Assembly: GCA_003173915.1 (NCBI GenBank)
Contig: PPGL01000068.1
Coordinates: forward strand, 1-7,217
Reading direction: 5' to 3'
Source of the DNA: Candidatus Levyibacteriota bacterium
Lineage (GTDB): Bacteria > Patescibacteria > Microgenomatia > Levybacterales > UBA12049
Length of the DNA: 7,217 bases
The notes beneath the pieces were generated by a model. The model saw only the letters and a list, made by a program, of their open reading frames with translations, was not told the DNA's origin and searched no databases. Of the stretch, positions 6,133 to 7,217 are shown one piece after another. The translations under genes were made by a program, and so were the position numbers. Each line of letters starts with the position of its first letter. The first letter of the stretch is position 1.

Positions 6133-7217
6133 AGAGAAGTTGTTACGTTATGATAAACGTCTTCAAGGCGTTTTGCAATAGTTCCCCAAGAATATTTTTC
6201 TTCAATTAATGTGCGAGCATTTTTTATCAACTTTTCAGAAAAAGAACTATCTGTCAAGATTTTTACAACATGCTCAGCAAGTTCGTCTGCTGTTTGTCCA
6301 ACAAGTGCTTCTTTTTCGTGTCTTCCATCAAGTCCTTCAACACCCAGTTTGGTTGTTACGACGGGTGTTCCACTTGCCATTGATTCTAAAATTTTATAAC
6401 TTGTCCCCCCTCCAACTGTAATTGGTGCAAGAAGAACATCTGCTTTTTGATAAATCTTCCATGTTTCATCAGGTGCATTTTCATCAAATATAACAGACTC
6501 TGAACTAAAGGATTTTAGGCTTTCCGGAATATGTTTTCCTACAATCCATAATTTAATTTTACTATCCAAATCCTGAACTTTAGATTCAACTTTTGGCCAA
6601 ATTTCTTTAAGAATCCACTCTGCTGCAGTAGTATTTTGTATCCATTTAAAATCTCCAATAAATAAAACATATTTTGTTTTTCGCTGTCCTGTCTTTTTTT
6701 TGAGAGCATACAAATGTGTATCAACTCCATTTGGAACAACAACAACGTCGTCTCTTTTCATAAGTTTTTTTTCTTTTTCAGATACAGCTACAAGTACTGA
6801 TGCTTTTTTCCAAAAAAACTCTTCTGTTTTTTTAATTTTTGCGATATCAAGCAAAAGAAGGGGCCGAGTATATATTGGAGCTACCTGCATAAAGCGTTCA
6901 TATACCAAATACTCTATATTGTGCTCGACCAAAACCGTTGGTAAATACGTGCGGGGCAAATTTTGAAATACATAAAACGTTTCTATATGAATAAGATCAA
7001 ATTGCTTTGTATTGAGAAGAGTAATTATTTTCTGTTTCATGTCAGCATTTGTATGACCAACAAGAAGAAAAGGATAGGAAGAAATAACCGACTGTAATAC
7101 ATTTTTTGCAGACCATTGTTTTTTTCGAGGAACAGTAACGATTTCTTCACAAAATTTTGCAACTTCTTTTATGTCATTTTCTGTTTGATTTGGACGCACT
7201 TCGCAAATAAGTGTGAT
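6129..7217 (-). CDS. GT4 glycosyltransferase, N-terminus outside the window
   Basis: The frame is open to the window edge, giving 362 visible residues that begin ITLICEVRPN. That strand fits the second beta strand of a GT-B fold, so the usual first 30-45 residues lie outside. A GTG at 7199 is in frame but would remove this strand and is not the likely start. Seen, in visible numbering: FDLIHIET (73-80); VEHNIEYLVYERF (97-109); SVLVAVSEKEKKLM (140-153); VVVPNGVDTHLY (159-170); the donor-domain start VLFIGDFKWIQNTTAAEWI (184-202); KIYQKADVLLAPI (254-266); GGGTSYKILESMASGTPVV (269-287); and a C-terminal YSW (342-344). The pattern F.G...W..N..A..W and GGGT..KILE marks a GT4 branch common in exopolysaccharide clusters. 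The first Glu of EX7E is replaced by Gly, as is usual in that branch. Donor and linkage cannot be told. The stop overlaps the GT2 start by ATGA. A G6 run encodes part of the GGGT motif. Confidence 0.9.
   Translation of the reverse strand: MTLICEVRPNQTENDIKEVAKFCEEIVTVPRKKQWSAKNVLQSVISSYPFLLVGHTNADMKQKIITLLNTKQFDLIHIETFYVFQNLPRTYLPTVLVEHNIEYLVYERFMQVAPIYTRPLLLLDIAKIKKTEEFFWKKASVLVAVSEKEKKLMKRDDVVVVPNGVDTHLYALKKKTGQRKTKYVLFIGDFKWIQNTTAAEWILKEIWPKVESKVQDLDSKIKLWIVGKHIPESLKSFSSESVIFDENAPDETWKIYQKADVLLAPITVGGGTSYKILESMASGTPVVTTKLGVEGLDGRHEKEALVGQTADELAEHVVKILTDSSFSEKLIKNARTLIEEKYSWGTIAKRLEDVYHNVTTSL
6405..6410 (-). repeat. Poly-G tract (G6) inside the first GT4 gene
   Basis: Six G in a row on the coding strand, in GGA GGG GGG ACA encoding the conserved GGGT of the donor-binding loop. 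It is shorter than the G8 tract in the WbaZ-like gene and lies at a comparable place in the GT-B donor domain. On its own it is unlikely to slip often. Confidence 0.7.

Noticed and set aside
6229..6265. TTGACA on the minus strand inside the first GT4 gene (near 6251-6256) as a promoter for the GT2 gene
   Set aside because: No -10-like hexamer at 16-18 nt; the match falls in conserved coding sequence and is probably chance.
4594..6772. A8 runs in coding sequence (4594-4601, 5906-5913, 6765-6772) as slippage switches
   Set aside because: Lysine/asparagine-rich stretches in AT-rich DNA give such runs repeatedly; they are not exceptional here, unlike the G8 tract.
7197..7199. GTG at 7199 as the start of the first GT4 gene
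   Set aside because: The frame stays open to the window edge and the six codons before it (ITLICE) form a beta strand expected in the GT-B N-terminal domain, so the gene begins outside the window.

Overview
The window is one dense polysaccharide-assembly gene block, with every supported gene on the minus strand; transcription therefore runs from high to low coordinates. It is AT-rich, has almost no non-coding DNA, and contains no RNA gene, mobile element or CRISPR array that I can see. The probable host is a member of the Candidate Phyla Radiation (Patescibacteria, perhaps Microgenomates-like). This rests on the DUF4012 protein, the form of the sugar-phosphate transferase (long spacer before the catalytic Asp-Glu, C-terminal TPWAMISAKGAL), tight gene overlaps, and start codons without Shine-Dalgarno sequences. 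TGA clearly acts as a stop (four of six visible stops, three of them at gene overlaps or near-abutting junctions), so a Gracilibacteria/Absconditabacteria-type code is unlikely. The taxonomic call is inference, not proof.

Layout in the order of transcription: (i) 7217-6129, a GT4 glycosyltransferase whose N-terminus lies outside the window; (ii) 6132-5182, a GT2 glycosyltransferase, joined by an ATGA overlap; (iii) 5144-4029, an MtfB-like GT4, after a 37-nt gap; (iv) 4051-2924, a WbaZ-like GT4, overlapping by 23 nt; (v) 2920-1838, a single-domain mannose-1-phosphate guanylyltransferase, 3 nt further on; (vi) 1866-1168, a monotopic polyprenyl-phosphate sugar-1-phosphate transferase, overlapping by 29 nt; (vii) after a 51-nt gap holding a good sigma70-type promoter, 1116-1, a membrane-anchored DUF4012 protein that runs out of the window at its C-terminal end.

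How the parts fit: the guanylyltransferase makes GDP-mannose, the sugar transferase loads the first sugar phosphate onto a lipid carrier at the inner face of the membrane, and four glycosyltransferases extend the chain. The MtfB-like/WbaZ-like pair beside a GDP-mannose gene suggests a mannose-containing (or GDP-mannose-derived) glycan. No flippase, polymerase, ABC exporter, phosphomannomutase or mannose-6-phosphate isomerase is in the window. The DUF4012 protein has an extracytoplasmic domain whose motifs resemble those of LytR-CpsA-Psr (LCP) ligases, so it could be the step that attaches the finished glycan to the cell surface. It also appears to have its own promoter, with the predicted transcription start exactly on the A of its ATG. 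These two points, and a G8 tract inside the WbaZ-like gene, are the most interesting things here.
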